A stretch of 64,000 nt of DNA from Vampirovibrio chlorellavorus (GCF_003149375.1 NZ_QFWH01000001.1:88753-152752), one strand, 5' to 3'; shown: positions 28,925 through 38,230, numbered from the stretch's first letter. Notes: a model not told the origin generated them from the sequence alone. A program made the numbers and translations.

Positions 28925-29395
28925 TTAGAAGCGGTAGTGGGCAAAGGCCTTGTTGGCTTCGGCCATTTTATGGGTTTCTTCCCGCTTTTTGACGGTAGCG
29001 CCAGTACCACGGTAAATGTCCAGAAGCTCGGCAGCCAGCTTTTCGGTCATGGAGCGACCTTTACGCTTTCTGGCGTATTCAATCAACCAGCGGGAGCCAA
29101 TGGCCAACCCTTCATCTTCACGAACTTCGATGGGCACCTGGTACGTAGAACCTCCCACCCGGCGAGCTTTTACCCGAACCAGCGGCTTGGCTTTGCGCAA
29201 GGACTTGCGGAATACATCGATCCCTTTATCGTCGGTCTTGCCTTCCAGCAGCTCGATCGCATCGTAGAAAATACGCTCAGCGACGCTTTTCTTGCCCTTC
29301 ATCATGAGGCGGTTGATAAATTTGGCCACTTCCACATCGTTGTAAATGGAATCAGGCATTGGGATGCGTTTTTTCGGTTTCGAGCGACGCGACAT
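28925..29395 (-). CDS. rpsG: 30S ribosomal protein S7
   Basis: S7 (156 aa) nucleates 30S head assembly. MSRRSKPKKRIPMPDS, FINRLMMKGKKSVAERI and the end HKMAEANKAFAHYRF are diagnostic. It lies 40 bases after rpsL. Confidence 0.98.
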   Translation of the reverse strand: MSRRSKPKKRIPMPDSIYNDVEVAKFINRLMMKGKKSVAERIFYDAIELLEGKTDDKGIDVFRKSLRKAKPLVRVKARRVGGSTYQVPIEVREDEGLAIGSRWLIEYARKRKGRSMTEKLAAELLDIYRGTGATVKKREETHKMAEANKAFAHYRF

Positions 29396-29435
29396 AAACG
29401 GAAAACTCCTTGCTTCTTACTTCTGAATGCTATTG

Positions 29436-29828
29436 CTATTTCTTGCCTTTGGCAGCGGGCTGATTTTTCTTGGCGCCGTATTTGCTGCGGGATTGCTTGC
29501 GATCCTTTACGCCAGCGAAATCCAGGGTGCCACGTACCGTGTGGTAGCGAACACCGGGTAAATCCTTAACCCGACCACCGCGAATAAGGATCACGGAGTG
29601 TTCTTGCAGGTTGTGGCCAACGCCGGGGATGTAGGTGGTTACTTCAAACCCGTTAGTCAAACGCACACGAGCGACCTTGCGCAAAGCAGAGTTCGGTTTT
29701 TTTGGAGTGGTGGTGTAAACACGGGTGCAAACGCCACGCTTTTGGGGGTTGGACGCCAAAGCGGGGGACTTGGTTTTGCGTTTGAACTTGGTCCGTTCTT
29801 TCCGAACGAGCTGTGCGATTGTGGGCAA
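29436..29828 (-). CDS. rpsL: 30S ribosomal protein S12
   Basis: S12 (130 aa) shapes the decoding centre. [20 protein letters not shown], the loop [18 protein letters not shown] and [17 protein letters not shown] are present. The lysines of both loops, where streptomycin resistance mutations occur in other bacteria, are wild type. AGGAGGT precedes the start. A long leader (over 200 bases) separates it from a sigma-70 promoter at 30087. Confidence 0.98.
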   Translation of the reverse strand: MPTIAQLVRKERTKFKRKTKSPALASNPQKRGVCTRVYTTTPKKPNSALRKVARVRLTNGFEVTTYIPGVGHNLQEHSVILIRGGRVKDLPGVRYHTVRGTLDFAGVKDRKQSRSKYGAKKNQPAAKGKK

Positions 29829-30218
29829 GGGATGACCTCCTGAAATGGTTTATTGAATGACTAAATCTGCATTGGGTATACGCTTTTGCTCCGAAAGCGA
29901 TTGCCGAATCCTTGGAAGGCGTTTGCGGGAAGGCATTGGCGATACCGCAATATGCTGGGGCGCTTCGTGAGGTTGACCAGAGTGACCACTACTTTTTTTT
30001 GACTCCAAATCGAAGGATTTAAAATCAAACCATGGGACTGGCACTTTCGTGGATGATCACTGTAGCCAAAGCAAAAATCAATGTCAACTTGTGCGGCGGA
30101 AGCCAAGGAAGATCGAAGTTACGGACAACAGGGGAGAAAACGTTTGCCGTGTGGCATTCTCACCGAGCTAAAACAACTTATAACAAGATAGGCAATGCCT
30201 TTTGAAGGAAACAAACAC
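29829..30218. other. Gene-free gap with rpsL leader and promoter
   Basis: The 390-base gap between rpsL and the response regulator holds a sigma-70 promoter at 30087-30059 and about 220 bases of untranslated leader for rpsL. A 64-codon frame (30044-29850) ends just before rpsL but has a GTG start without a ribosome binding site. Nothing else was seen in the remaining ~100 bases. Confidence 0.5.
30059..30087 (-). promoter_or_regulatory. Sigma-70 promoter of rpsL-rpsG
   Basis: A perfect -35 TTGACA (30087-30082), a 17-base spacer and a -10 TACAGT (30064-30059) face rpsL on the minus strand. Confidence 0.7.
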
Positions 30219-30941
30219 CTACTTGCTTTTGTTTTTGAGCAATCCTTCCGGGATAAGGCGGTAGCCTCCCCCGTAGATGGTCTCCACATAGCTTTTTCCA
30301 CCGGAAACCTTGTCCAGCTTACTCCGCAGGTGCCGAACATGCACCCGAATGGTCTCCACGTCATCATCGGGAGAATAGCCCCAGACATCTTGCAGCAGCT
30401 TACTGAGGGAAATGGCCTGATGGTGATTTTGCACCAGACAATTCAGGATTTCAAACTCCGTGGGGGTCAATTTGGCAATGCTGTGCTGGATTTTAACTTC
30501 CAGGTTTTCCGGAATCAGGGTGATATCACCCACAGACAGGATTTCCGTGGCGGTGGCCGACTTGGGCAATTGACCGCTGCGACGGAGCAAGGCCCGCACC
30601 CGCACTTGCAGCTCTGGCAGCTCAAAGGGCTTTACCAGATAGTCATCGGCTCCCACATCAAAGCCTTTGACCTTGTCCTCCACCACGCCCAGGGCCGTCA
30701 ACATCAGCACCGGGATATGTTCGGTGGCCGGATTTTTACGCACCCGCTGGCACACCGTGTAGCCGTCCGCGTTGGGCATCATCACATCCAGAATAATCAG
30801 GTCTGGCAGCTCTTGCTGAATAAGGGCGTAGCCTTCCACACCGTCGTTAGCGGTTAAAACCCGATGCTTTTGCAGCTCCAGATTGACTTTAATAAGAGTC
30901 TGGATGGCCAAATCGTCATCCACCACAATAATTTTAGCCAT
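30219..30941 (-). CDS. OmpR/PhoB-type response regulator (RpaA/RpaB-like)
   Basis: The 240-aa protein has a receiver domain (1-118) with acidic VVDDD, phospho-acceptor D52 (LIILDVMMPNADG) and K104 (YLVKPF), then a winged-helix domain (about 135-235) with LTPTEFEILNCLVQN and DVETIRVHVRHLRSKLDK, ending with the GGGYRL wing. It binds DNA when phosphorylated. No histidine kinase lies beside it. It is 25 bases downstream of the HtrA gene and probably cotranscribed, suggesting an envelope-stress role (inference). Confidence 0.93.
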   Translation of the reverse strand: MAKIIVVDDDLAIQTLIKVNLELQKHRVLTANDGVEGYALIQQELPDLIILDVMMPNADGYTVCQRVRKNPATEHIPVLMLTALGVVEDKVKGFDVGADDYLVKPFELPELQVRVRALLRRSGQLPKSATATEILSVGDITLIPENLEVKIQHSIAKLTPTEFEILNCLVQNHHQAISLSKLLQDVWGYSPDDDVETIRVHVRHLRSKLDKVSGGKSYVETIYGGGYRLIPEGLLKNKSK

Positions 30942-30966
30942 GGGCGTTCCTTGTTAAACGTGAGGG

Positions 30967-32220
30967 TTAGCGGGGCCGTTCTGCCAGTTTGACGCTTAAA
31001 CTGAGCGGTGTTCCATTGCGATTGATCTTAAGGCTCAGCGTATCGCCGGGACGCTTGGACTCCACGTAGTTCATGAAGCGATCGGCACTTTCAGCCGGTT
31101 TGCCATCGTAAGCCACAATGATGTCCCCGCCCACCGGAATCTGGCGGTTCCCAACAACCAGCACCTGATTGGCCGCCTTCAGGCCCGCTTGAGCCGCTGG
31201 CCCGTTGGGCACAAGCCGGGTGACCAACAAGCCCCTGGAGACTGGGAGTTGTAGCGCTTTTGCCATGTAAGGGTTGATTTCCATGCCCACTTCCACGCCC
31301 AGAAAAGGACAAATGACCCGGCCATAGGCAATCAGGTCTTCGGCGATGCGCCGGGCGGTATTGGCGGGAACGGCAAAGCCGATGCCCGCATTGCTGCCTG
31401 AGGGGCTGAAAATGGCTGTATTAATGCCAATCAGCTGCCCGGAACTATTGAGCAACGGCCCCCCTGAATTGCCAGGGTTAATGGCGGCGTCCGTCTGAAT
31501 AATCCCTTCAATCAGGCGACCATTGGGCGCCTTGAGGGTTCGCCCAAGACTGCTGATCACCCCGGTGGTCAGGGTGCTGTTCAGGCCAAAGGGGTTGCCA
31601 ATGGCGTACACATTCTGCCCCACCTCCAGATGATCGGAATTGCCCATTTGAATGGTGGGCAGCTTGACAGCGCCCGGATCGATCTTGATCAGGGCCACAT
31701 CCTTACTCAAATCGCCGCCAATCAGTTTGGCCTTGAAGACTTTACCGTCCAGCAGGGTCACTTCCAGTTGCTGGGCATCTTCCACCACGTGCCCGTTGGT
31801 CAGGATGTAGCCGTCCGGGGTGATGATCATCCCGGAACCCGACCCTTTCTCCGGGATGATGTTGGAAAACATGTCCAGGGACAACACGGTGCTACTGATA
31901 TTGACCACCGCAGGGCTGGTGTTGCGGTAAATATTGATGTTGATTTTTTCATCGGGGGTTAATGTCGCGGCCTCCGGGGCGGCCAGAACAGGGGCAGTTC
32001 CTGTGGGAGCGCTGGCGTGATCTCCCCACGGCCATTGCCACACACAGCTCATCAGGGTGCTGAGTACGGTAACCCCAAAAGAAAACGCCACCAGCTTCCC
32101 CAGTTTGATCAGATTGAATTGCCAACCAACGTGCTTGAAGTGATTGGCCCGTTCCGAAGCGGACGAAGCGGTCAGGGATTCAGAGGCATCAGAAGGGGTG
32201 GGCTGTTCAGGATGGCGCAT
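30967..32220 (-). CDS. HtrA/HhoA-type serine protease with PDZ domain
   Basis: The 417-aa protein has an N-terminal membrane anchor or signal (about residues 38-62), then a trypsin-like domain with catalytic H144 (TNGHVVEDA), D174 (LSKDVALIKI) and S252 (NPGNSGGPLL). One C-terminal PDZ domain (about 310-410; GLLVTRLVPNGPAAQAGLK, GDIIVAYDGKPAES) follows. Such periplasmic proteases degrade misfolded envelope proteins. A single PDZ and this architecture match cyanobacterial HhoA/HhoB/HtrA. First gene of a pair with the response regulator. Confidence 0.95.
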   Translation of the reverse strand: MRHPEQPTPSDASESLTASSASERANHFKHVGWQFNLIKLGKLVAFSFGVTVLSTLMSCVWQWPWGDHASAPTGTAPVLAAPEAATLTPDEKININIYRNTSPAVVNISSTVLSLDMFSNIIPEKGSGSGMIITPDGYILTNGHVVEDAQQLEVTLLDGKVFKAKLIGGDLSKDVALIKIDPGAVKLPTIQMGNSDHLEVGQNVYAIGNPFGLNSTLTTGVISSLGRTLKAPNGRLIEGIIQTDAAINPGNSGGPLLNSSGQLIGINTAIFSPSGSNAGIGFAVPANTARRIAEDLIAYGRVICPFLGVEVGMEINPYMAKALQLPVSRGLLVTRLVPNGPAAQAGLKAANQVLVVGNRQIPVGGDIIVAYDGKPAESADRFMNYVESKRPGDTLSLKINRNGTPLSLSVKLAERPR

Positions 32221-32437
32221 GGGCTATAATCTCTTTTAACTCTGCTTTAACGCTGCCTTTTAACGTTTTTGTTTCAGCTTTTTTGTTTTCGTTCTTGTGT
32301 TTTAGTTCTGCGTTTTTTAACCGGCAATTTTTAAACTTTCACTTGGTTTCGTGATTTAGGAATGGCTTTCTTTTCAAGCAGGCTACATTTATGCGTCAAT
32401 AGTTACCAGTCAGCATTTTACATCAAGCAATCAGGAA

Positions 32438-33367
32438 ATGGTGCTGCTTATGGCAAGCGGTCTTTCAAAGTCCACACTTGGGGCTCGTTTGGCGGAATAC
32501 GCCGAACTGGTCAAGTTTGAGCATACCGTATTTGCCTTGCCCTTTGCCTTGTCCGCCATGCTCTTGGCGGTGCCCGATTCCCAATGGCCTTCCCCCTGGA
32601 CGGTTTTATGGGTGGTGCTGTGCATGGTGGGTGGCCGCACTTACGCCATGGGCCTGAATCGGTTGATTGACGCCCCTATTGATGGCCAGAATCCACGCAC
32701 CCAAAACCGTTCCATTCCGGCCGGGCGGGTAAAAGCACGGGAGGCGTGGCTGTTGGTTTTTGCCTCCGCCCTCCTGTTCATAGGCGCGGCCTGGCAACTA
32801 CCGCTGATTTGTCGCCTGTTGCTGCCAGTGGCTTTCGCCATTTTGACCCTTTACTCCTATATGAAGCTATTTTCGCCCCTGGCCCATTTGGTCTTGGGGG
32901 TGGCCTTGGGCTCTTCAGCGGTAGGAGGCTGGCTGGCGGTGACCGGGGCCCTTGCCTGGCAACCTGTGGTGTTCGGCTTTGCGGTGGTTTTTTGGGTGGC
33001 TGGCTTTGATGTGATATACGCCTGTCAGGATTACGAGTTTGATAAAGAGGCCGGGTTGAAAAGCATCCCGGTGGCCTTGGGATTGACCGGAGCCTTGCGC
33101 CTGAGCCGGATTTTTCACAGCTTAACGGTGGCCTTACTGGTTGGTTTCGCCCTGGGCTATGCGGTGGGGCCACTATTCTGGGTGGCCATTGCCTTGACTG
33201 CCGGTATGTTGATCTACGAACATCGCCTGATTCGCGGGGACGCCCAAAATCCGATTCGGCTGGAGAAGGTCAATGAGGCCTTTTTCACCATCAACGGGCG
33301 AATCAGCATGGCGGTTTTTGCGCTGGTATTACTGGATAAGTGGATCTCCGGGCTGACAGGGCCCTGA
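32438..33367 (+). CDS. UbiA-family polyprenyltransferase (4-hydroxybenzoate/MqnP type)
   Basis: The 309-aa membrane protein contains both Asp-rich prenyl-diphosphate motifs: N74-x3-D78-x3-D82 (NRLIDAPIDGQNPRTQNR) and DVIYACQDYEFDKEAGLKSIP near 190. About eight hydrophobic segments surround them. It prenylates an aromatic ring for quinone synthesis. Sequence features suit the UbiA/MqnP branch (futalosine menaquinone route) more than MenA, but the substrate cannot be fixed. ATG 32438, GTG 32441 and ATG 32450 are all possible starts; AGGA lies close before the first. Confidence 0.9.
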   Translation: MVLLMASGLSKSTLGARLAEYAELVKFEHTVFALPFALSAMLLAVPDSQWPSPWTVLWVVLCMVGGRTYAMGLNRLIDAPIDGQNPRTQNRSIPAGRVKAREAWLLVFASALLFIGAAWQLPLICRLLLPVAFAILTLYSYMKLFSPLAHLVLGVALGSSAVGGWLAVTGALAWQPVVFGFAVVFWVAGFDVIYACQDYEFDKEAGLKSIPVALGLTGALRLSRIFHSLTVALLVGFALGYAVGPLFWVAIALTAGMLIYEHRLIRGDAQNPIRLEKVNEAFFTINGRISMAVFALVLLDKWISGLTGP

Positions 33368-33417
33368 ACCGGAAGGACAGGCCGGGTCGCTCTGCTGATT
33401 CGACGGGGAAAACACGC

Positions 33418-33430
33418 TAAAATAGAATGA
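33418..33430 (+). promoter_or_regulatory. -10-like TAAAAT six bases before mlaE ATG
   Basis: TAAAAT at 33418-33423 is followed after six bases by ATG 33430, with no Shine-Dalgarno. That spacing predicts transcription starting at the ATG. No good -35 is visible, so the call is tentative. Confidence 0.35.
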
Positions 33431-34251
33431 TGACCAAACCTCAGCCAGAAAAACTCCGATTATTTCCGTTCACCCGTCGCGCCTTAACGGCGATGGGTCG
33501 AGAGTGGAGCGTGTTTCTGGACACCCTGGGCACGGCCGTTTACAACGCCCGGGAAATTGGCGGATTCTTCCTCACCGGACGGTTTGGCTTCAAGCAGTTT
33601 GTACAGCAGCTGGCCTTTGTGGGCATCGATACCATTGGGATTTCCCTGATTATGGTGGTTTTCTCCGGGATGGTTATTTCTCTGCAAATTTCCAAGGAAA
33701 TGGTTCGCCAAGGCGCGGCGGACTATGTGGGCGCTTTGGTTTCTCTGGCCATGATTCGGGAATTGGCCCCCATTATGACCTCCTTTTCCGTGATCGCCAT
33801 GGCCGGTTCCGCTTACGCCGCCGAGTTAAGCACCATGCAGATTACCAACCAGGTCAGTGCCCTCCGGGTGTTGCACGTCAATCCCATCCGCTATCTGGTG
33901 ATGCCCCGGGTGCTGGCGGGTATTGTGGCCCTGCCGCTCATGACGGTGATTACCGCGGTGGCCGGTATTGCGGGCGGCATGATCATCGCCAGTCTGGTGG
34001 CCGATTTGAGTTATGGCAAGTATCTGGATTCGGTCTGGCATCAGATTGAATTGCGGGATATTATCGCCATGATGCTGAAATCGTCTGTTTTTGGCTTTAT
34101 TGTTTTCTCCATGGCCACCACCATTGGCATCAACACCACGGGAGGCTCCCGCGAAGTGGGAGTGGCCACCACCCGGGCTGTGGTATGGTCATTTGTATTA
34201 ATGGCCATTTTCGATTATGTCCTGACCTTTTTAATTTATGGAACCAAATAA
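33427..34251 (+). CDS. mlaE: MlaE-type lipid ABC transporter permease
   Basis: This 274-aa permease belongs to the MlaE/YrbE family, which moves phospholipids between inner and outer membrane with an MCE partner. IPGLLTG-like start region aside, the conserved core GMVISLQISKEMVRQGAADYVGA-type loop and the ELSTMQITNQVSALRVLHVNP segment are clear, with five hydrophobic stretches. Two ATGs are adjacent (33427, 33430). No ribosome binding site is visible; a -10-like box sits six bases before the second ATG. mlaF follows after two bases. Confidence 0.92.
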   Translation: MMTKPQPEKLRLFPFTRRALTAMGREWSVFLDTLGTAVYNAREIGGFFLTGRFGFKQFVQQLAFVGIDTIGISLIMVVFSGMVISLQISKEMVRQGAADYVGALVSLAMIRELAPIMTSFSVIAMAGSAYAAELSTMQITNQVSALRVLHVNPIRYLVMPRVLAGIVALPLMTVITAVAGIAGGMIIASLVADLSYGKYLDSVWHQIELRDIIAMMLKSSVFGFIVFSMATTIGINTTGGSREVGVATTRAVVWSFVLMAIFDYVLTFLIYGTK

Positions 34252-34253
34252 TC

Positions 34254-35060
34254 ATGTCGGATGAGGCAGTCAGCCAGCAGCCACCAATTTCCCCTTCCTC
34301 GGATGATGTGTTAATCCGGGTCAGTAACGTGCGCAAGTCCTACGGCAACAAGGTGGTGCTGAAGGACATCAGTTTTGAGGTCCGGGCCCACGAAACCCTG
34401 GGCATTATCGGCATCAGTGGCTGTGGGAAAAGCACCCTGCTCAAGATCATCAGCAATCTGGAAACACCAGACAGCGGCTCCGTAGAGCTATCTGACCCGA
34501 ACTACAGCCTGGTATTCCAGTACTCGGCCCTGTTTGACTCCCTGAACGTTTTTGAGAACGTGGCCTTTTCACTGCTGGAGCGCCCCGATCGGGATTATGA
34601 AAAAGCCCTCATTCAAAGCAATCGAGAGCATCGAAAGTATTCGCAGCAGGAAATCAAGGCCATTGTGGCTGAAAAACTGCAAATGGTTGGGCTGGAAGGA
34701 ATTGAGAACCGCTATCCCAACGAATTATCGGGCGGCATGCAGAAGCGGGTCAGCTTTGCCCGGGCCATTGTCAGTCGTCCGCGGATTATTTTGTACGATG
34801 AGCCCACGGCGGGATTGGACCCCATTGCATCCACCGTGATTGAGGACTATATTCGCAAGCTGCGGGATGACCTGAGTGCGGCCAGTGTGGTGGTAACCCA
34901 CCAGTTTTCCACCATCCATCGCACCGACCGCCTTATTTTGCTGCATGATGGCGAAATTTGCTGGGAGGGCACCCCGCAGGAGTTGTTCCGCTCCCGGAAT
35001 CCCTATGCCCGCCAGTTCTCTCAGGCCAGCCTGGAAGGCCCCATGACCGACCAGGAGTAA
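34254..35060 (+). CDS. mlaF: MlaF-type lipid ABC transporter ATPase
   Basis: The 268-aa ATPase has Walker A GISGCGKST (53-61), signature LSGGMQKR near 160 and Walker B RIILYDEPTAGLDP near 178. These energise MlaE. The longer upstream frame is inside mlaE; ATG 34254 is two bases past the mlaE stop. The C-terminal end is short. It is followed at about 115 bases by an MCE gene, giving the E-F-D order. Confidence 0.93.
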   Translation: MSDEAVSQQPPISPSSDDVLIRVSNVRKSYGNKVVLKDISFEVRAHETLGIIGISGCGKSTLLKIISNLETPDSGSVELSDPNYSLVFQYSALFDSLNVFENVAFSLLERPDRDYEKALIQSNREHRKYSQQEIKAIVAEKLQMVGLEGIENRYPNELSGGMQKRVSFARAIVSRPRIILYDEPTAGLDPIASTVIEDYIRKLRDDLSAASVVVTHQFSTIHRTDRLILLHDGEICWEGTPQELFRSRNPYARQFSQASLEGPMTDQE

Positions 35061-35083
35061 TGCGGCTGCTAGCCAAGTCGCAT

Positions 35084-35112
35084 CTGACGGTTTCCCTTGG
35101 CTGCAGTATAAT
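35084..35112 (+). promoter_or_regulatory. Sigma-70-like promoter before the MCE gene
   Basis: CTGACG (35084-35089), a 17-base spacer and a perfect TATAAT (35107-35112) lie in the gap between mlaF and the MCE gene, suggesting an extra internal promoter. Confidence 0.5.
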
Positions 35113-35177
35113 ATGCTGAAGCGTGGCTTTTCCACGCATTTCCATTCAACATTGAAGATAGAGCGACACAGCTTGCA

Positions 35178-36530
35178 ATGAATACGGCAAACCGACAAAG
35201 AACATCCACAGTCAAGGTAGGCTTATTAACCTTAGTCAGCATTACATTACTGGTGATTTCCTTGATTTGGCTGCGCGGACGGGGCCTGGACAGCGGCGAG
35301 CTTCGCACGGAATGGTTTGAGGATGTGAATGGGATGAAGGAAGGCGCCCCGGTGCAGATGATGGGCATTCGGGTGGGCTTTGTGGAATCGGTCAAGGCGG
35401 CCAAGCGTGATGGTGAATATGGGGTGCAGGTGGCTTTTCGGCTGAATAAAAACCTGGGCGTCCAAATCCCCAGAGGCTCCATGCTCTCTATCGAGCAATC
35501 CGGTCTGATTGGTGAGCAATTTCTGGAAATTACCCCCCCTCGGTTGCGAGAAGTGACCCTGACCACGTTCAAGGAGCCTGCCAAGGCCATTAACGCAGGC
35601 ATTCCGGTCAAGTTCCTCTATGAAAAAGGTTATATCCGGGTGGGTACGGTGGAAAACATCGAGCAGACCCGGGATGGCAATCTGGTGCGTCATCGCCTGT
35701 TTTACAGGGTCACTCTGCCGGGGGCCGTCATGCCGGAAGATCCCCTGTTTGAACTGACGCTGGATAAAAACGGGCAGTACTACCTGCGCATCTTGCCCAA
35801 GGAGCCCTATTTGGCCCAGGTACCGGATAAAAACCTGCAATTCACGGTGGAAGAGCCCCTGCGTCTGAAGCGGTTCCTTGAAATCCAGATGGATTCCGCG
35901 GAAGCCCTGCGCTTGACCAACGAGAAAATTAACGAGCTTTTATCCGATGAGACCATTGAAAGCCTGCACAGCACCGTTAAAAATACGGAAGTCCTGACCG
36001 CCCAGGCCCATGAAGTCATGAACACGGCCAACGCCCTGTTCCAGACCACCCGGGTAGATCTGGATCGGCTGGTGGGAGTCAGTGAGCAGCTGGCCCAGAA
36101 TGTATCGGATGTCAGCACCAACATCAACCACATTATTGGCGATCCAAAATTAAAAAGTGAGCTGGGCTCCACCATTGCGTCGCTTCGGGAGTCCTCCAAC
36201 GCCATGAAGCAACTGCTTAACGATCCGGCCCTGAAGGAAACGCTCTACGCCACGCGAGACACCTCTAAAAACGCCAGCCAGTTAATGATGACCCTGCGCA
36301 AAACCGCGCAGGACACCGATCTGCAAAACCGGGTGGATAGCATTACGGCCAAGCTGGATAGCTCCCTGACCCGGTTGAACACCGTGCTGAACAATGTCGA
36401 TGCCCTGACGGATGATGAAGATAAGCAGGTGGACGCCATTTTGAATGATACCCGGGAAGCGGCCCGAAACCTGAAAGTCCTGACCAAGAAATTCAACGGA
36501 CACTTTACCCTGTTCAAACTGCTGTTTTAA
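35178..36530 (+). CDS. mlaD: MCE-family lipid-transport protein (MlaD-like)
   Basis: The 450-aa protein has one N-terminal membrane segment (about 12-33) and an MCE domain (about 40-115, VNGMKEGAPVQMMGIRVGFV, then IEQSGLIGEQFLEIT). A long helical C-terminal region (about 235-440) is rich in Asn/Thr/Leu heptads. This is much longer than E. coli MlaD (183 aa) and resembles tunnel-forming or cyanobacterial and plastid TGD2-like MCE proteins. It follows mlaE and mlaF. Another MCE protein is encoded at 50905. Confidence 0.9.
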   Translation: MNTANRQRTSTVKVGLLTLVSITLLVISLIWLRGRGLDSGELRTEWFEDVNGMKEGAPVQMMGIRVGFVESVKAAKRDGEYGVQVAFRLNKNLGVQIPRGSMLSIEQSGLIGEQFLEITPPRLREVTLTTFKEPAKAINAGIPVKFLYEKGYIRVGTVENIEQTRDGNLVRHRLFYRVTLPGAVMPEDPLFELTLDKNGQYYLRILPKEPYLAQVPDKNLQFTVEEPLRLKRFLEIQMDSAEALRLTNEKINELLSDETIESLHSTVKNTEVLTAQAHEVMNTANALFQTTRVDLDRLVGVSEQLAQNVSDVSTNINHIIGDPKLKSELGSTIASLRESSNAMKQLLNDPALKETLYATRDTSKNASQLMMTLRKTAQDTDLQNRVDSITAKLDSSLTRLNTVLNNVDALTDDEDKQVDAILNDTREAARNLKVLTKKFNGHFTLFKLLF

Positions 36531-36583
36531 GCCCTCTGCGCGCCGTGCCTGAGATATCGGGCCAGAAGCTGTTGAAAAACACT

Positions 36584-36620
36584 AAAAAGCCCCTCTAACA
36601 AAGTGTTGGAGAGGCTTTTT
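36584..36620. terminator. Bidirectional terminator between MCE gene and rpsU
   Basis: AAAAAGCC-CTC and GAG-GGCTTTTT arms close around a ~12-base loop, with A and T runs on both sides, between the convergent genes. Confidence 0.8.
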
Positions 36621-36644
36621 AAATTTTAGTCGAGTGAGAAAAAA

Positions 36645-36818
36645 CTAGCTTTTACGCTTACGGGCGGACTCGGCTTTTCTTTTCTTTTTGACGCTGGGTT
36701 TCAAGTAATGCTCCCGCCGTTTGATTTCGGACAGGATGCCCGCTTTCTGAATTTTCTTTTTGAACCGTTTCAGTGCGCTTTCAATACTTTCACCAGGTTG
36801 TACCTGGACTTCTGCCAT
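36645..36818 (-). CDS. rpsU: 30S ribosomal protein S21
   Basis: S21 (57 aa) starts [19 protein letters not shown] and ends in a Lys/Arg-rich tail ([18 protein letters not shown]). The GTG at 36830 is an alternative start, but ATG 36818 gives the standard N-terminus. S21 contacts the anti-Shine-Dalgarno end of 16S rRNA and aids initiation. Confidence 0.95.
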   Translation of the reverse strand: MAEVQVQPGESIESALKRFKKKIQKAGILSEIKRREHYLKPSVKKKRKAESARKRKS

Positions 36819-36959
36819 TTCGGATTTCACCCCGCTTTCAAATAGGCGTTAAATTTTTAATGTCTTGTGAGGGTAACATAGAAAAAAAGTCATTACAATC
36901 CGTTGAGCTAGGGAAGAACATCCCGGCATCCCCGGACTTTAATGTCGCACAATTTCCGC

Positions 36960-37295
36960 TCAGCCCGGCGGCCAGTGCAGGGGGCGACCGGCCAATATAT
37001 GGGCATGCAGGTGAAAGACGGTTTGTCCGGCTTGGGGGCCATTGTTAATCACCAGCCGATAGTCCGTCAGGCCCTGCTCGGTAGCCACTTGCCGAACACC
37101 CGCCATTAACGCTCCCAGCAGGGTTGCATCTTCGGTTTCCGAGAGGCTGGGAGTGTGGGTTTTTGGGATCACCAGAATATGGGTAGGCGCTTGGGGATGA
37201 ATATCGTGAAAGGCCAGCACCTGATCATTCTCTCCCGCTTTTTGGCAGGGAATGGCCCCGGCCACCATGTTGCAAAACAGGCAATTTTCAGCCAT
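36960..37295 (-). CDS. HIT-family nucleotide hydrolase
   Basis: The 111-aa protein has Cys-x2-Cys near the N-terminus (NCLFCNMVAG), DIHPQAPTHILVIPK and the histidine triad H95-H97-H99 (FHLHAHIL). It matches the HINT branch, which hydrolyses AMP-lysine and related adenylates. GGAGG-type bases precede the start (37295). Confidence 0.95.
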   Translation of the reverse strand: MAENCLFCNMVAGAIPCQKAGENDQVLAFHDIHPQAPTHILVIPKTHTPSLSETEDATLLGALMAGVRQVATEQGLTDYRLVINNGPQAGQTVFHLHAHILAGRPLHWPPG

Positions 37296-37336
37296 AAAGT
37301 CTCCCTCCTGAGTCCGACTGCGTTTAGGGAACCCGA

Positions 37337-38230
37337 CTATAATGCGGGGAAGATGGCGGGCTGTAAAGCCTGCGTGACGGGGATGATGGGACGAATGGGC
37401 GGCGATGCCTGTTGCAGCCAGTAAGCCGTTTTAATTTGTTGAGCCAGCGGAGTCGGGACGTTCATGGGGCCTGTTGAGCGAGGCGCCCAAGCCATTCCCG
37501 GCCCCAGATAGGGCACCGGATGACCCGGGCTTTCCAGAGGCAGATCGCCATATTTTTGCACCACCCGCCGAATGAGGGCCCGCTTTTGGGGGTCTGAATC
37601 AAAAAATAGTTGGGCGTACAGGGCCACCCCATCGGAAAGCAGGGGACTGTGGGTGGCCGTTTGCCCGTAATACGGATTAATGGCCCGGTGGTAGCGGTGT
37701 GCCAGCGTATTCAGGGCCAGACAGTTCAGCTCTTCCTGAATGGAGGACTGGTCATCCCCGTTTCCGGCGGCGTGTCCAGCCTCGTGGTAAAGGGCCTCAG
37801 AAATGGCATACCGCGTGGCCGGACTGCTATCGCCCCGGTAGCGCTGGTTAATCATGATGCGGTTTTGCTCGGCTATCCACTGGGCGTGGGCTGGGCTGTC
37901 GCCCATGTCCCCAAATTCCACCCGAATCCCTTTTTGCAGAATGGTCTGCAAGGCCTGCTGACCATTCTGAAAGACCGGCCAAACGCCCATGCCCCTCAGA
38001 TACGCATCATCACCCGGCAAGTGACGCACCTGCCCCAGTAGAATCAGGGACTGCTGTAATATGGCCTGATCCTGAACGGTGTGGGCGACAAGCCCTGCCT
38101 GCTGATAGGCGCTAAGGGGGGCAAGCCCGGCCGCTACACCCATGGTCACAGCGGGCTTGCCCTGTGGGTAAGGTGGCAGAGGGAGGGACGGGGTATAGCG
38201 AGGCGTAGGGGGGATGGGGATGCTGCCCAT
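37337..38230 (-). CDS. Unknown protein with HExxH zinc-metalloprotease motif
   Basis: This 297-aa protein is not one I recognise. It has a Pro-rich start and an HEAGH motif (H149-E150-x2-H153) in ALYHEAGHAAGNGD. E166 or E167 follows in IQEELNCLAL, at a gluzincin-like distance. Otherwise there is no transmembrane segment beyond a weak one near residues 30-45. ATG 38230 is the first start and 38143 an alternative; neither has a clear ribosome binding site. It is convergent with no partner and divergent from upp. Proteolytic activity is inferred from the motif only. Confidence 0.55.
   Translation of the reverse strand: MGSIPIPPTPRYTPSLPLPPYPQGKPAVTMGVAAGLAPLSAYQQAGLVAHTVQDQAILQQSLILLGQVRHLPGDDAYLRGMGVWPVFQNGQQALQTILQKGIRVEFGDMGDSPAHAQWIAEQNRIMINQRYRGDSSPATRYAISEALYHEAGHAAGNGDDQSSIQEELNCLALNTLAHRYHRAINPYYGQTATHSPLLSDGVALYAQLFFDSDPQKRALIRRVVQKYGDLPLESPGHPVPYLGPGMAWAPRSTGPMNVPTPLAQQIKTAYWLQQASPPIRPIIPVTQALQPAIFPAL

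Noticed and set aside
29850-30044. 64-codon frame just upstream of rpsL on the minus strand
   Set aside because: It uses a GTG start without a ribosome binding site, has no family-like features, and lies in the likely untranslated leader.
32221-32437. T-rich gap between htrA and the UbiA gene
   Set aside because: Nothing beyond T-rich tracts; no clear promoter, RNA or hairpin could be supported.
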